A stretch of 64,000 bases of DNA, taken from contig NC_051093.1 of NCBI RefSeq assembly GCF_901709675.1, positions 9,684,053 to 9,748,052 on the forward strand, given 5' to 3'. Below are positions 49,390 to 58,599 of this stretch, piece by piece (position 1 is the first letter of the stretch; each line of letters begins with the position of its first letter). This DNA comes from Syngnathus acus (taxonomy: Eukaryota; Chordata; Actinopteri; Syngnathiformes; Syngnathidae). The translations under genes were made by a program, and so were the position numbers. The notes below the pieces were generated by a model, which ran no database searches, was not told the origin of the DNA, and saw nothing but the letters and a program-made list of their open reading frames with translations.

Positions 49390-51012
49390 CAGGGGTGTCG
49401 ACCTCCAGTCCTCGAGGGGCCGCGTTCCAATATGTTTTGCAAGTGACCCTCGTTAAACACACCTGCGTGAAAAGTTTTAGCTCCTTTCACATTCTGCAGG
49501 AGCTAAAACTTTTCACGCAGCTGCACTTAACGAGGGAATCACACAGACACTCCATTAGGTACACCGCCATTTTCAAGTGTACCTAATAACAGGCCACTTT
49601 ATTAGGGAAATATCATGGTCAAAGGTCACAGGTGTCAAGCTCTAGTCCTCGGGGCCGCGTTCCAACATGTTTTCCAAGTGACCCTCGTTAAGCGCACCTG
49701 CGTGAAAAGTTTTAGCTTCTTTCACGTTCCGCAGGAGCTAAAACTTTTCACGCAGGTGCGCTTAACGAGGGAATCACACGGACACTCCATTAGGTACACC
49801 GCCATTTCCAAGTGTACCTAATAACAGGCCACTTTATTAGGGAAATATCATGGTCAAAGGTCCCAGGTGTCAAGCTCTAGTCCTCGGGGCCGCGTTCCAA
49901 CATGTTTTCCAAGTGACCCTCGTTAAGCGCACCTGCGTGAAAAGTTTTAGCTTCTTTCACGTTCCGCAGGAGCTAAAACTTTTCACGCAGGTGCGCTTAA
50001 CGAGGGAAGCACACGGACACTCCATTAGGTACACCGCCATTTCCAAGTGTACCTAATAACAGGCCACTTTATTAGGGAAATATCATGGTCAAAGGTCCCA
50101 GGTGTCAAGCTCTAGTCCTCGGGGCCGCGTTCCAACATGTTTTCCAAGTGACCCTCGTTAAGCGCACCTGCGTGAAAAGTTTTAGCTTCTTTCACGTTCC
50201 GCAGGAGCTAAAACTTTTCACGCAGCTGCACTTAACGAGGGAATCACACAGACACGGGGAAAACATGTTGGAACGCGGCCCCAAGGACTAGAGCTTGACA
50301 CCTGTGACCTTTGACCATGATATTTCCCTAATAAAGTGGCCTGTTATTAGGTACATTGGAAATGGCGGTGTACCTAATGGAGTGTCCGTGTGATTCCCTC
50401 GTTAAATGCACCTGCGTGAAAAGTTTTAGCTCCTTTCACATTCTGCAGGAGCTAAAACTTTTCACGCAGGTGCGCTTAACGAGGGTCCCTTGGAAAACAT
50501 GTTGGAACGCGGCGCCGAGGACTAGAGCTTGACACCTGTGACCTTTGACCATGATATTTCCCTAATAAAGTGGCCTGTTATTAGGTACACTTGAAAATGG
50601 CGGTGTACCTAATGGAGTGTCTGTGCGATTCCCTCGTTAAGTGCAGCTGCGTGAAAAGTTTTAGCTCCTGCAGAACGTGAAAGGAGCTAAAAGTTTTCAC
50701 GCAGGTGCGCTTAACGAGGGTCCCTTGGAAAACATGTTGGAACGCGGCCCTGAGGACTAGAGCTTGACACCTGTGACCTTTGACCATGATATTTCCCTAA
50801 TAAAGTGGCCTGTTATTAGGTACACTTGAAAATGGCGGTGTACCTAATGGAGTGTCCGTGGGATTCCCTCGTTAAGTGCACCTGCGTGAAAAGTTTTAGC
50901 TCCTTTCACATTCTGCAGGAGCTAAAACTTTTCACGCAGGTGTGTTTAACGAGGGTCACTTGGAAAACATATTGGAACGCGGCCCCTCGAGGACTGGAGG
51001 TCGACACCCCCG
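49390..51012. repeat. Inner 235-bp modules arranged head to head
   Basis: Direct copies on the left (period 235) meet inverted copies on the right. Each copy has a hAT-like end (CAGGTGTCAAGCTCTAGTCC), a 35-base-arm hairpin (CCTCGTTAAG-CACCTGCGTG to its complement) and the TTAGGTACACC short palindrome. The outermost copies begin with CAGGGGTGTCGACCTCC. Confidence 0.85.
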
Positions 51013-51019
51013 GTTTAAG

Positions 51020-51415
51020 TGAAAAGTGCCACACCCGCCCTCACCCCCACTTTCTGATTGGCTGTTTGATCTGTGACGTCACTTGGACACTCCAGTAGGT
51101 ACACCGCCATTTTTAGGTGTACCTAATCACAGGCCAGTTCATTAGGGAAAAATCATGGCCAAAGCTTAACTGAAAGTGAAAAGTGCCGCACCCGCCCTCA
51201 CCCCCACTTTCTGATTGGCTGTTTGCTCTGTGACGTCACACGGACACTCCTTTAGGTACGCCGCCATTTTCAGGTGTACCTAATCACAGGCCACTTCATT
51301 AGGGAAAAATCATGGCCAAAGCTGAAGTGAAAGTGAAAAGTGCCACAACCTCCTGATTGGCTGGTTGATCTGAGACGTCACACAGACACTCCATTTTCAG
51401 CTGTACCTAATAACT
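51020..51415 (-). repeat. Right 157-bp tandem modules (inverted)
   Basis: These are reverse complements of the left modules, with GTACCTAA ends at 51126, 51283 and 51410. TGACGTCA is intact at 51074-51081 and 51231-51238 and mutated to AGACGTCA in the outermost copy, which also lacks the GC-box segment. Confidence 0.88.
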
Positions 51416-51473
51416 GCATGCATTTTTTGTACGTGTCAAGAATGTGTATTTGACTACTTGCTCTTTATTGGGG

Positions 51474-51605
51474 GGGGGGGGGACACCAACACATATTACA
51501 CAACGTATAACACATATACATATTGTCATATAAAGCAGTGCACCAAATGTCAGATTTTTGTTTTCATGCCCCAAAAAATAAAAACAAGGAATAAAACACC
51601 AGACA
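51474..51605 (+). repeat. 128-bp direct repeat, right copy
   Basis: Same orientation and sequence as the left copy apart from a few substitutions and short indels. It lies about 40 bases beyond the right end of the palindrome. The pair behaves like a very long target duplication. Confidence 0.85.
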
Positions 51606-52064
51606 AGTTTTAACAGGTTTTAATGTTTATTAAAATAATAATAAAAGTACATTTCAAACCAGCAATCTAATGTGAAGCTGCAGTAGATATATTGGATAAC
51701 AATATTTAGGCGTATATATGCATACACGTTATTTTAAGTGTTATAAAGATGACCCAAAGAGAAGCATCATCTCCCCGTTGTTGCATAACGGCGCATCCGT
51801 TCATGCACTAAAGTTAGCCGTTAGCTTGGAGAAAACGTGCATAAAAGAAGTGGTGTTTCACTGAGTGGTTCTTTCTTTCCTTGGCAAATCGTAAATCGAC
51901 ATTCTGCCTTACATAGTTGACGCCAGGAGGGAGACGCAACACCTTCACTGACTGATCCGTTGATGCACGGGGGGGGGGGGGGAAGGAAGGCAGTTCACTC
52001 GCGAACGGGAAAGTCCGGATTCGTCCCCTCACTGATCCGTTCTCGCGATGAACTGGAAATGCAA

Positions 52065-52140
52065 ATCACTCGCTCACTCGCTCACTCACTCACTCACTCA
52101 CTCACTCACTCACTCACTCACTCACTCACACTCGTTCACT
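52065..52140. repeat. ACTC microsatellite
   Basis: About 17 units of CTCA/ACTC with minor interruptions inside the right outer arm of the composite element. Confidence 0.9.
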
Positions 52141-52305
52141 CACAGCTCCGTTCAGTTGGTGAACGGGAAATGTGTACAATTCACGACTCGTTCGTGAACG
52201 GGAAGTGACGTCGTTTTCTTCTTCGTTTTGTTTTACTGTGAGGTGGGACCAGCTTCAATGCGCATTACTGACACCTACTGGTTGAAGTCATATGAACTAA
52301 CCCTA

Positions 52306-52945
52306 ACCCCCCCAAATGTATGTTTATTACCAGATGTCGCCTGAGCTGTGATTGTTTTTCCAACCGCCTCAGATAAAATTTGTCAAATGGAGGCCCAGGA
52401 TTCAGGCCACCGCCCGCCAACTTGTCGGGCAGCTTGACGCGCGGGAAGGAAGGGACAGAAGACTTGCGGCTTTGTCACGGACGGCGAGGCCGGGAGGTGC
52501 GATCGAGACGAGGAGCCGATGGAGGAGAGGGATGGCATGCCTGGTACATCCCTTGAAGGGGTGCTGTTGGATTACGACTCCACACTCGTCTACAATCCTC
52601 AATGGAATATTAGCAGGGGAAAACCAATCATTTTCTTTCATAAGACACAAGATATGCAACATCTTAATAGAGCTAAATGTGTTTTTATGATTGAATATCT
52701 TGCTTAATTAGCTGGGTGGCAAAATGCTTGCTCTTATTTCACTGATGTTTTAAGATGTGTAGACTTTCTTTAGTCACTGCATAAAACAAAGGGCAAAACA
52801 TTTAGTGACTTTTTTTAATAAAACAAAGTCCTTCATAGTTACTCCTTAATATAGGTAGAATAGATCTTTATTTGTCATTGTCACATGTACACAACTGGTG
52901 ACTTTTATGAGGCCCTATAGAAACTGTATTCATGTATACAAAAGA
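52306..52945. other. Short intergenic interval, no gene recognised
   Basis: Lies between the composite element and the probable luc7l3 3' end. A 62-codon plus-strand open frame (52519-52707) has no recognisable homology and overlaps AT-rich sequence. A second minus-strand poly(A) hexamer (TTTATT on plus, 52867-52872) lies here. Confidence 0.45.
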
Positions 52946-53589
52946 CAACAAGGGTCAAGTTTTTACCTTTTATTTCTCAAGACCACATTTGAACATTTGA
53001 AGCTGACCAAACCTAAACATCTTCAGCCTTCCATCAAAATGAATGGATCAAACGGAAACCAGTAATTTTTTTTTTTTACAGCAAAATGAGCAAATCTTAA
53101 GATCTATGTGGAAGGGGGGGGAGCCATGCCCCGCCAACATTTTACATTATTCAAAAGTTTAAAAAGAAATCATCAGAAAGAAGTAGGACGTCACCTGACA
53201 CACCAGAATAAACTACAAGTATTGTTTTCCTTCTAAGAGGTATTAATAAATGCAAAGGAAAAAGGGGAGATTGTTTAAAAATTAAAAAAAAAAAGAAGGA
53301 AAGGGTGAAGTCTGCCTACCACTTTTGGTATTTCGGGTGAGGTCCGACCGATGTCGAAACCCCTCCAAATACATATTTGATTAACCACAACGACTCATCC
53401 AAATATGAGATCACCAGAGACACGAAAACCAATGGAGTCATATTTTCCTCCCTCTTTAAACATGTATGTTCTTGATTTGATATAAGCAAGCCACTACGCA
53501 TATGTGGATCACCTTGTTTATAAGCTGCGACGTGCCAGGATCCAAGAGAGGCTGGGGTGACCTCCTCTTCTTCCTCCAATGGATATCTC
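52946..53589 (-). other. luc7l3: Probable terminal 3' UTR exon of luc7l3
   Basis: On the minus strand a GTCCAACAG acceptor precedes GAGATATCC at 53589. It pairs with the strong donor found 33 bases after the luc7l3 stop. A minus-strand AATAAA (plus 52969-52974) would end the transcript near 52950. The open frame in it (53316-53600) is taken to be UTR because the main stop codon lies upstream. Confidence 0.45.
52969..52974 (-). terminator. Candidate luc7l3 poly(A) signal
   Basis: AATAAA on the minus strand, the first such hexamer after the putative terminal UTR exon opens at 53589. Confidence 0.4.
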
Positions 53590-54697
53590 CTGTTGGACAA
53601 ACATGGTCATAAAATGGAATGTTAGTAAAAGAGATCAGCGACGGCTTTTCTAGAAAACAACTGGCTCAGAAAGAACATGGCACACAAAAAATGACAAAGT
53701 TCCTCTGACACGCCTTGTCATCACGGTTTGCCTGAAAATGCTCACCGACTGTCTACAAAGTTGGACGCCGCTTTGAAATGACATCATTTTTGTAGTTATG
53801 AAAGTGAACAGATGTGACAAACACATGATTCAATTACGTCTCTCTCCAAAAACTTGATGGTGAAAGCTAAACAACATACAGATTGACAATCTTGGCAACA
53901 GCATTGACAAAAGGATGTGGGTAGAGAAAGGAGTACCTGGGGTGAGTACCTGCACACTTTGACAGTCAGAGAGTATCCTTCATTTTTAATTTGCCCTTTT
54001 CACATGTGGTCTCGCTCACAACACCAACGCTGTGAGGTGTGGAAGTCAGCTGCAAATTATGCCATAAACCCTAGCCTCCAGTTAGTAAGGTACGTTGTCC
54101 GTGAAAGGCTCCTAGAACTACCCCAACCACCACCATCAGCCCACCCCGCAAAACACACACTGCAAAGCATTGTCAGGCACATGAAGGAATTGCATGGCAT
54201 TTGCTGGTCTATGTGTGTGTTTATATTTATTATGAAACAAAAAAAAAAATAATCCTCCCACCTCAGGGTACACACTTTTGACGTTTAGCCAATTGTAAAC
54301 TATGTCGAATCAATACTGCCAAATTGGTGGAAGGTTAACTGGATAATGTCATCTTTTTTTCCAGCTCCTTTTGACATCTCGGAGGATCAAAAAGCAATAC
54401 AAAACGAGGGGTACCTCTGGGCATGTTTGCTCAGGGCTACACTGGCCTTTGCCTCTTGGCTTGCTTTGCGTGAATGCTTTCTACCTTCTTCTCATTCATC
54501 GGGCCTAGTTCTTCGTCTTCAGTGCATACTTATGATGCAAAAACAGGATATGGTACATCAGACAAACATTTTCAGCGTTGAAGTGAATGCAAAGAAGGAG
54601 GCAGGGTAGGGAGAGTGTGTGAAGGGTTTGGGGAGTCAGGGGGCGAGGAGAAGGACACACTTACCTGAGTCTGATCTGAGGTCCTATCAGATCAGTT

Positions 54698-54894
54698 TTA
54701 ATTGGACTGAGTGTCACCTTCAGAAAGGAGGAGCTCTTGCTGGCCGTTAAGGCGAGGCGGGGAAGCCGAGGCGGGAGCCTCCGCCCCCGCCTCCATCGGC
54801 TCCGCATCGGTGGAAGCCTTGACGGCGGCTGCTTCGCCGTTAGAGTTCTTGTCTTTCTTGGAGTTGCTGCTCTTCTCCTCCGACGTCTTACGTT
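54698..54894 (-). CDS. luc7l3: luc7l3 last coding exon
   Basis: Encodes ERKTSEEKSSNSKKDKNSNG and an Ala/Glu/Pro-rich stretch ending QQELLLSEGDTQSN with stop TAA. The terminal SEGDTQSN is identical to the mammalian end, which fixes the frame. Confidence 0.95.
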
Positions 54895-57343
54895 CTGGAA
54901 AAAGAAAAGCGTCATCGTCATTGGTGTCGATCTTGGTGGGGGGGGGGGGGGGGGGGGGGTTTACGTCACGTGCCATCACCTCTTTCTTTTGATGAGCGCT
55001 TTTTGTCTCTCTCCCTGTCTTTGTCTCTCTCTCTGTCCCTGTCCCTCTCCTTATCTGTCTCCCTGTCTCGGTCCCTGCTGCGGCTGCGCTGGCGATGAGA
55101 CCGGCGCTCAGAGCTTCGCGACCTCCTCCGGTCGCGGCTGCGGGAGCGTCGCTTCCGGTCAGGGTGGTCACGGCTGCGTCTCCTGTCCCTGTCCCTCTCT
55201 CTTTCTCTCTCCCTCTCTCGATCTCGGCTTCTGCGGAATAAGAAAATGTCAGTTTTGCCAGACGTATTAAACAGCAAAGAGACCTGCAGTCGACTGTCTA
55301 GGATGACTCTTGAGTGTACAGAAGAACAATTTGGGTTACCTGCTTCGTCTGCGCTCACGATCCCTGTCTTTGTCTCTGCTCTTGGACCTCCGACGATCCC
55401 GGGAGCGACTTCTTTTCCTATCTGACGCTCGGCTGGAGTGGCGGCTGTTCGATTGGCTTCGCCGTGCCCGCCGGTCTCGATCCCTGTCGCGTTCTCTGTC
55501 CCTGTCGCGCTCCTTCTCACGTTCGCGCTCCTTCTCCTTTTCTTTCTCGCGTTCTTTCTCCTTTTCCTCCTCTTCTTTGCGCTTTTTTTCTCGTTCCTCC
55601 TTCTCACGCTCTTCTCGGTCTTTCTTAACGGCCGGGTTTTCCCCCTGCGGGTCCTCTGAGCGACGTCGGATTTTCTCCTAGTGGAAGTCAAGCAGAGTTC
55701 ATTCCAAAACGCGATTGCTGATAAATATTAACTATGTGCATGATGTTACTTCCCATAATCTGCCAAATTGTGGCCATATTACCTTGAGCTCCTCGACAGT
55801 GGATTTGATCTTGGCGTAGCCCATATGCTGCTTTCCCATCAAGTGGTCATCCACCCGAGACTGAGCGTCACCCACAATCAAGAAGGCTCCGCACACCTCG
55901 CACACTTCCATCTGTTTCTCCTGGGCTGCAAAGCTCTCGATTGTCTGAATGGAAAGACAGCGGATAACATATCGTATTTTGTTGAACAAAATCGAACATT
56001 GTCCCTTCAATCAGATCAAAGAGACAGTAGACGTGGGCCGATGAGGCTCAGTTAGATGGCTCACCGACGGATTGGCGCTGAGCAGTTCCCTCTCCTCCTT
56101 GAGCTGCTCAACCAGCTTCATCATTCCTTGAGCCTCCTCCACACGGCCCTCCGAGCCCAGCTCCTCAATCTGTGCAAAACAAAGTACAATGTTAAATCAG
56201 CCACGCAAGTGAAAAAGAAAAGAACGGCATCATTTTCAACAAACCTGTACGACTAAATCTTCAATCTTCTCGGTCAGAACCTGAGCCTTCTCCTCATTCT
56301 TTCCTACTGGAGCAGGAGGTTGCTGTGAAAAATAAACTGTACCTTAGCAGCGAATGATAATAGCTCTCGCTATAATTTGCACATTTACAGGTATTATAAG
56401 AGAAAAAGACAAAACAAACCCCTGCATTCTGCTGAGCTTGGGAAAGTGCAAGTCGAGCGTGCCCTCGACGAATTCGCCGTTCCACTTCGGCCAGGAGCGA
56501 CTGGAGATAGCGCAGAAAATCCCGCTCGTATCCCTCCTTCATGTAACGTGAGCTCTTTTCATATCTGAACAACACACACAAAAATAAACAACACAATATT
56601 AATAACTAGTAGGCAAAGGAAAAGACATTGCACAACATTTGAAGACACAGGACGCATTGCTTACACTTTGCGAAGATTTTCATCGTGGATTTTCTCACAA
56701 GGGCCTTCGAAAAGAAAATGGACATTGTTAATCAGTGACAGTTCAATTGTCATTGTTGTGATTGTACACATCAATTAGAGCTTGACCTACCCAAATCTGA
56801 GCGTGTGTTTGTAAATAATTCCGCTGGACAGAAGCCACACAGATAATATCGACATACCTAGAAACACATATGAGACATATTATTTCAAGGTCAACAGATT
56901 ATAGCCCGAGTTATCGATCTCGACAGGTGAGATCAATTTAAGTGAAACATATTTTCGGGTTAAGGGTTCCAATCTATTCGCAATGCATGCAAACGATGCC
57001 TCATTGTGAGGTCCATCATTCGCAGGCTAACAATGGTTCAACGTGTGTGGTTTCATTTATGGCACTGTGGGCCACCGACATTCAATCGAGTGTATATTTA
57101 CGACTGTTTTATTGAGTAATTGCACGAATAACCGCTAACAAATATTCAAAGACATCAACAACGCGATTATGCTCCGCAAACAAACGTTCAGTTACGTTAG
57201 CGACATGCACACGAGGCTAAAATTAGCCGAAAATGCTATCTTACGCTCTCGTCGTCCCATTTGACGTTACATCTCTTCTCGTCAGGGGCCAAATTTCTGT
57301 CTCGGCCCATTAACTCATCGAGCAACTGAGCTGCGGAAAGCAT
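54698..57343 (-). CDS. luc7l3: LUC7-like protein 3, U1 snRNP-associated splicing factor (10 exons)
   Basis: LUC7L3 binds U1 snRNP in the nucleus and influences 5' splice-site choice. The complete frame gives 493 residues (human about 432) from ATG at 57343 (MLSAAQLLDELMGRDRNLAP) to TAA at 54698-54700 (ending LLLSEGDTQSN). The first zinc finger uses Cys35/40/43/58 and His62. A coiled-coil-like region follows (about 130-175). The second, C2H2 finger is VCEVCGAFL...DDHLMGKQHMGY, with Cys193, Cys196, His212 and His218. Residues about 233-428 form an RE/RS-rich tail, and a Ser/Ala/Glu-rich end carries the conserved SEGDTQSN. Exons: 57245-57343, 56791-56857, 56665-56704, 56420-56564, 56245-56322, 56065-56169, 55783-55944, 55340-55677, 54980-55230, 54698-54894. 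All junctions are GT-AG and in phase. The tail is longer than in human by inference from length. Confidence 0.95.
54938..54959. repeat. 22-base G/C homopolymer inside a short luc7l3 intron
   Basis: A run of 22 G on the plus strand (C in the luc7l3 transcript) occupies a quarter of the 85-base intron 54895-54979. Confidence 0.9.
54980..55230 (-). CDS. luc7l3: luc7l3 exon 9 (RS-rich tail)
   Basis: Encodes RDRERERKRERDRDRRRSRD, RSRSRDRRRSRSSERRSHRQ and a further Arg/Asp/Glu alternation ending KKRSSKER. Donor G|GTGATG. Confidence 0.92.
55340..55677 (-). CDS. luc7l3: luc7l3 exon 8 (RE-rich tail)
   Basis: Encodes EKIRRRSEDPQGENPAVKKD, then a long Glu/Lys/Arg alternation and the RS motifs RHSSRASDRKRSRSRDRRRS. 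Donor AG|GTAACC. Confidence 0.93.
55783..55944 (-). CDS. luc7l3: luc7l3 exon 7 (second zinc finger)
   Basis: Encodes TIESFAAQEKQMEVCEVCGA through DDHLMGKQHMGYAKIK. Holds the C2H2 finger shared by all LUC7 proteins. Confidence 0.97.
56065..56169 (-). CDS. luc7l3: luc7l3 exon 6
   Basis: Encodes IEELGSEGRVEEAQGMMKLV and EQLKEERELLSANPS, a predicted helical segment. Donor TCG|GTGAGC. Confidence 0.95.
56245..56322 (-). CDS. luc7l3: luc7l3 exon 5
   Basis: Encodes QPPAPVGKNEEKAQVLTEKI and EDLVVQ, 26 codons in phase 0. Donor CAG|GTTTGT. Confidence 0.94.
56420..56564 (-). CDS. luc7l3: luc7l3 exon 4
   Basis: Encodes YEKSSRYMKEGYERDFLRYL, SLLAEVERRIRRGHARLALS and QAQQNAG, almost unchanged from mammals. 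Donor GGG|GTTTGT is weak. Confidence 0.95.
56665..56704 (-). CDS. luc7l3: luc7l3 exon 3
   Basis: A 40-base exon encoding GPCEKIHDENLRK, completing the first zinc finger (Cys58, His62). Donor GT|GTAAGC. Confidence 0.93.
56791..56857 (-). CDS. luc7l3: luc7l3 exon 2
   Basis: Encodes VCRYYLCGFCPAELFTNTRS and DL: the first part of the CCCH zinc finger. Donor G|GTAGGT. Confidence 0.94.
57245..57343 (-). CDS. luc7l3: luc7l3 exon 1 (coding part)
   Basis: Starts with ATG and encodes 33 residues from MLSAAQLLDELMGRDR to VKWDDES, the conserved LUC7 N-terminus. Donor GAGAGC|GTAAGA. Confidence 0.95.
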
Positions 57344-57510
57344 TTTGCTCAGCTTGGAAGTATTGGCGTTAAACGCAACAATATATAGCGGAGCTGCAGT
57401 TCACACCATCCCAAAGCGCTCAAAGTACATTGAATCAAAATGGCAGCTGCAGTGACGTCACCCCTCACGAACATGCGAAAGTGAATTCGACTTTTGACCC
57501 GGAAATGCAA
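57344..57510 (-). promoter_or_regulatory. luc7l3: luc7l3 5' UTR and core promoter region
   Basis: Upstream of the luc7l3 ATG lie a perfect CRE, TGACGTCA (57453-57460), an AAAATGGCAGC YY1-like site (about 57437-57447) and an ETS-like CCGGAA (57499-57504). No TATA box is seen. This is typical of a broadly expressed gene. The transcription start site is not determined. Confidence 0.5.
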
Positions 57511-57636
57511 CTGCAGAACAATGGAAAAGCACACACACATCATAAAGCTATTTTGTATGGCTATTATGCTATGCAACTGCAGAACAATGGAAAAACACAC
57601 ACACATCATAAAGCTATTTTGTATGGCTATTATGCT
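57505..57636 (+). repeat. 66-bp tandem duplication
   Basis: Two adjacent copies, starting at 57505 and 57571, both begin ATGCAACTGCAGAACAATGG and end GGCTATTATGCT, with one visible difference. Confidence 0.95.
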
Positions 57637-57689
57637 AGTGCACTTTATTTCTTTATTATACACACAACATACATAAATCCCCCCTTAGT

Positions 57690-58465
<776 letters not shown>

Positions 58466-58599
58466 ATGTCCACCATTTCGTTGGATAAAGAACTCCAGGA
58501 GCGACTGAGAGAGGCGTCTGCAATCGGGGACATCGACGAAGTGCGGACATTGGTTGAGAGTGGAGTAAACGTCAATTCGCAAAACGAAATCAATGGATG
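58466..58599 (+). CDS. ankrd40: ankrd40 exon 1 (coding part)
   Basis: Encodes MSTISLDKELQERLREASAI through VESGVNVNSQNEING plus two bases of Trp. Donor TG|GTAAGT. Confidence 0.92.

Larger units (their letters stand above)
48940..51432. repeat. 2.5 kb near-perfect palindrome with axis at about 50201
   Basis: Left-arm landmarks mirror right-arm landmarks around one point. TTAGGTAC at 49119 and 49276 pairs with GTACCTAA ends at 51283 and 51126. ATGGTCAAAGG starts at 49615, 49850 and 50085 pair with minus-strand starts at 50787, 50552 and 50318. Every pair averages 50201-50202. The outermost right module has lost about 30 bases. Each arm is about 1.2 kb. Confidence 0.9.
48060..52305. mobile_element. 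Composite non-autonomous mobile-element-like structure
   Basis: An outer pair of diverged inverted repeats (48175-48323 and 52158-52298) shares TTCATATGACT, AATGCGCATT, AAAACAAAAC-AAGAAGAAAA and TTCAC-AACGAGTC in order. Inside lie a 128-base direct repeat pair and a 2.5 kb palindrome. Both outer arms are rich in GTGAACG/CGTTCAC motifs. No transposase is recognisable. The likeliest reading is an older non-autonomous DNA element that received a second, palindromic insertion. Confidence 0.6.

Noticed and set aside
49615-50787. Six repeated ~68-residue open frames, three per strand, with the same MVKGxRCQALV start
   Set aside because: They are an automatic product of the 235-bp modules in opposite orientations. 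The frame crosses a hairpin and a short palindrome and has no protein-like features.
48962-51415. Regular repeat-spacer appearance reminiscent of CRISPR
   Set aside because: Unit lengths are 157 and 235 bases, spacers are not unique, the array is inverted about an axis, and the genome is vertebrate.
52519-52707. 62-codon plus-strand frame
   Set aside because: No homology recognised, AT-rich end, no splice context; probably chance.
53316-53600. 94-codon minus-strand frame downstream of luc7l3
   Set aside because: Its start lies in the acceptor region of the putative UTR exon and it has no recognised homology. It is treated as 3' UTR.
54711-55691. Long plus-strand open frames opposite luc7l3
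   Set aside because: Low-complexity mirror frames of the RE/RS-rich and GC-rich coding sequence; the minus-strand protein is clearly conserved.
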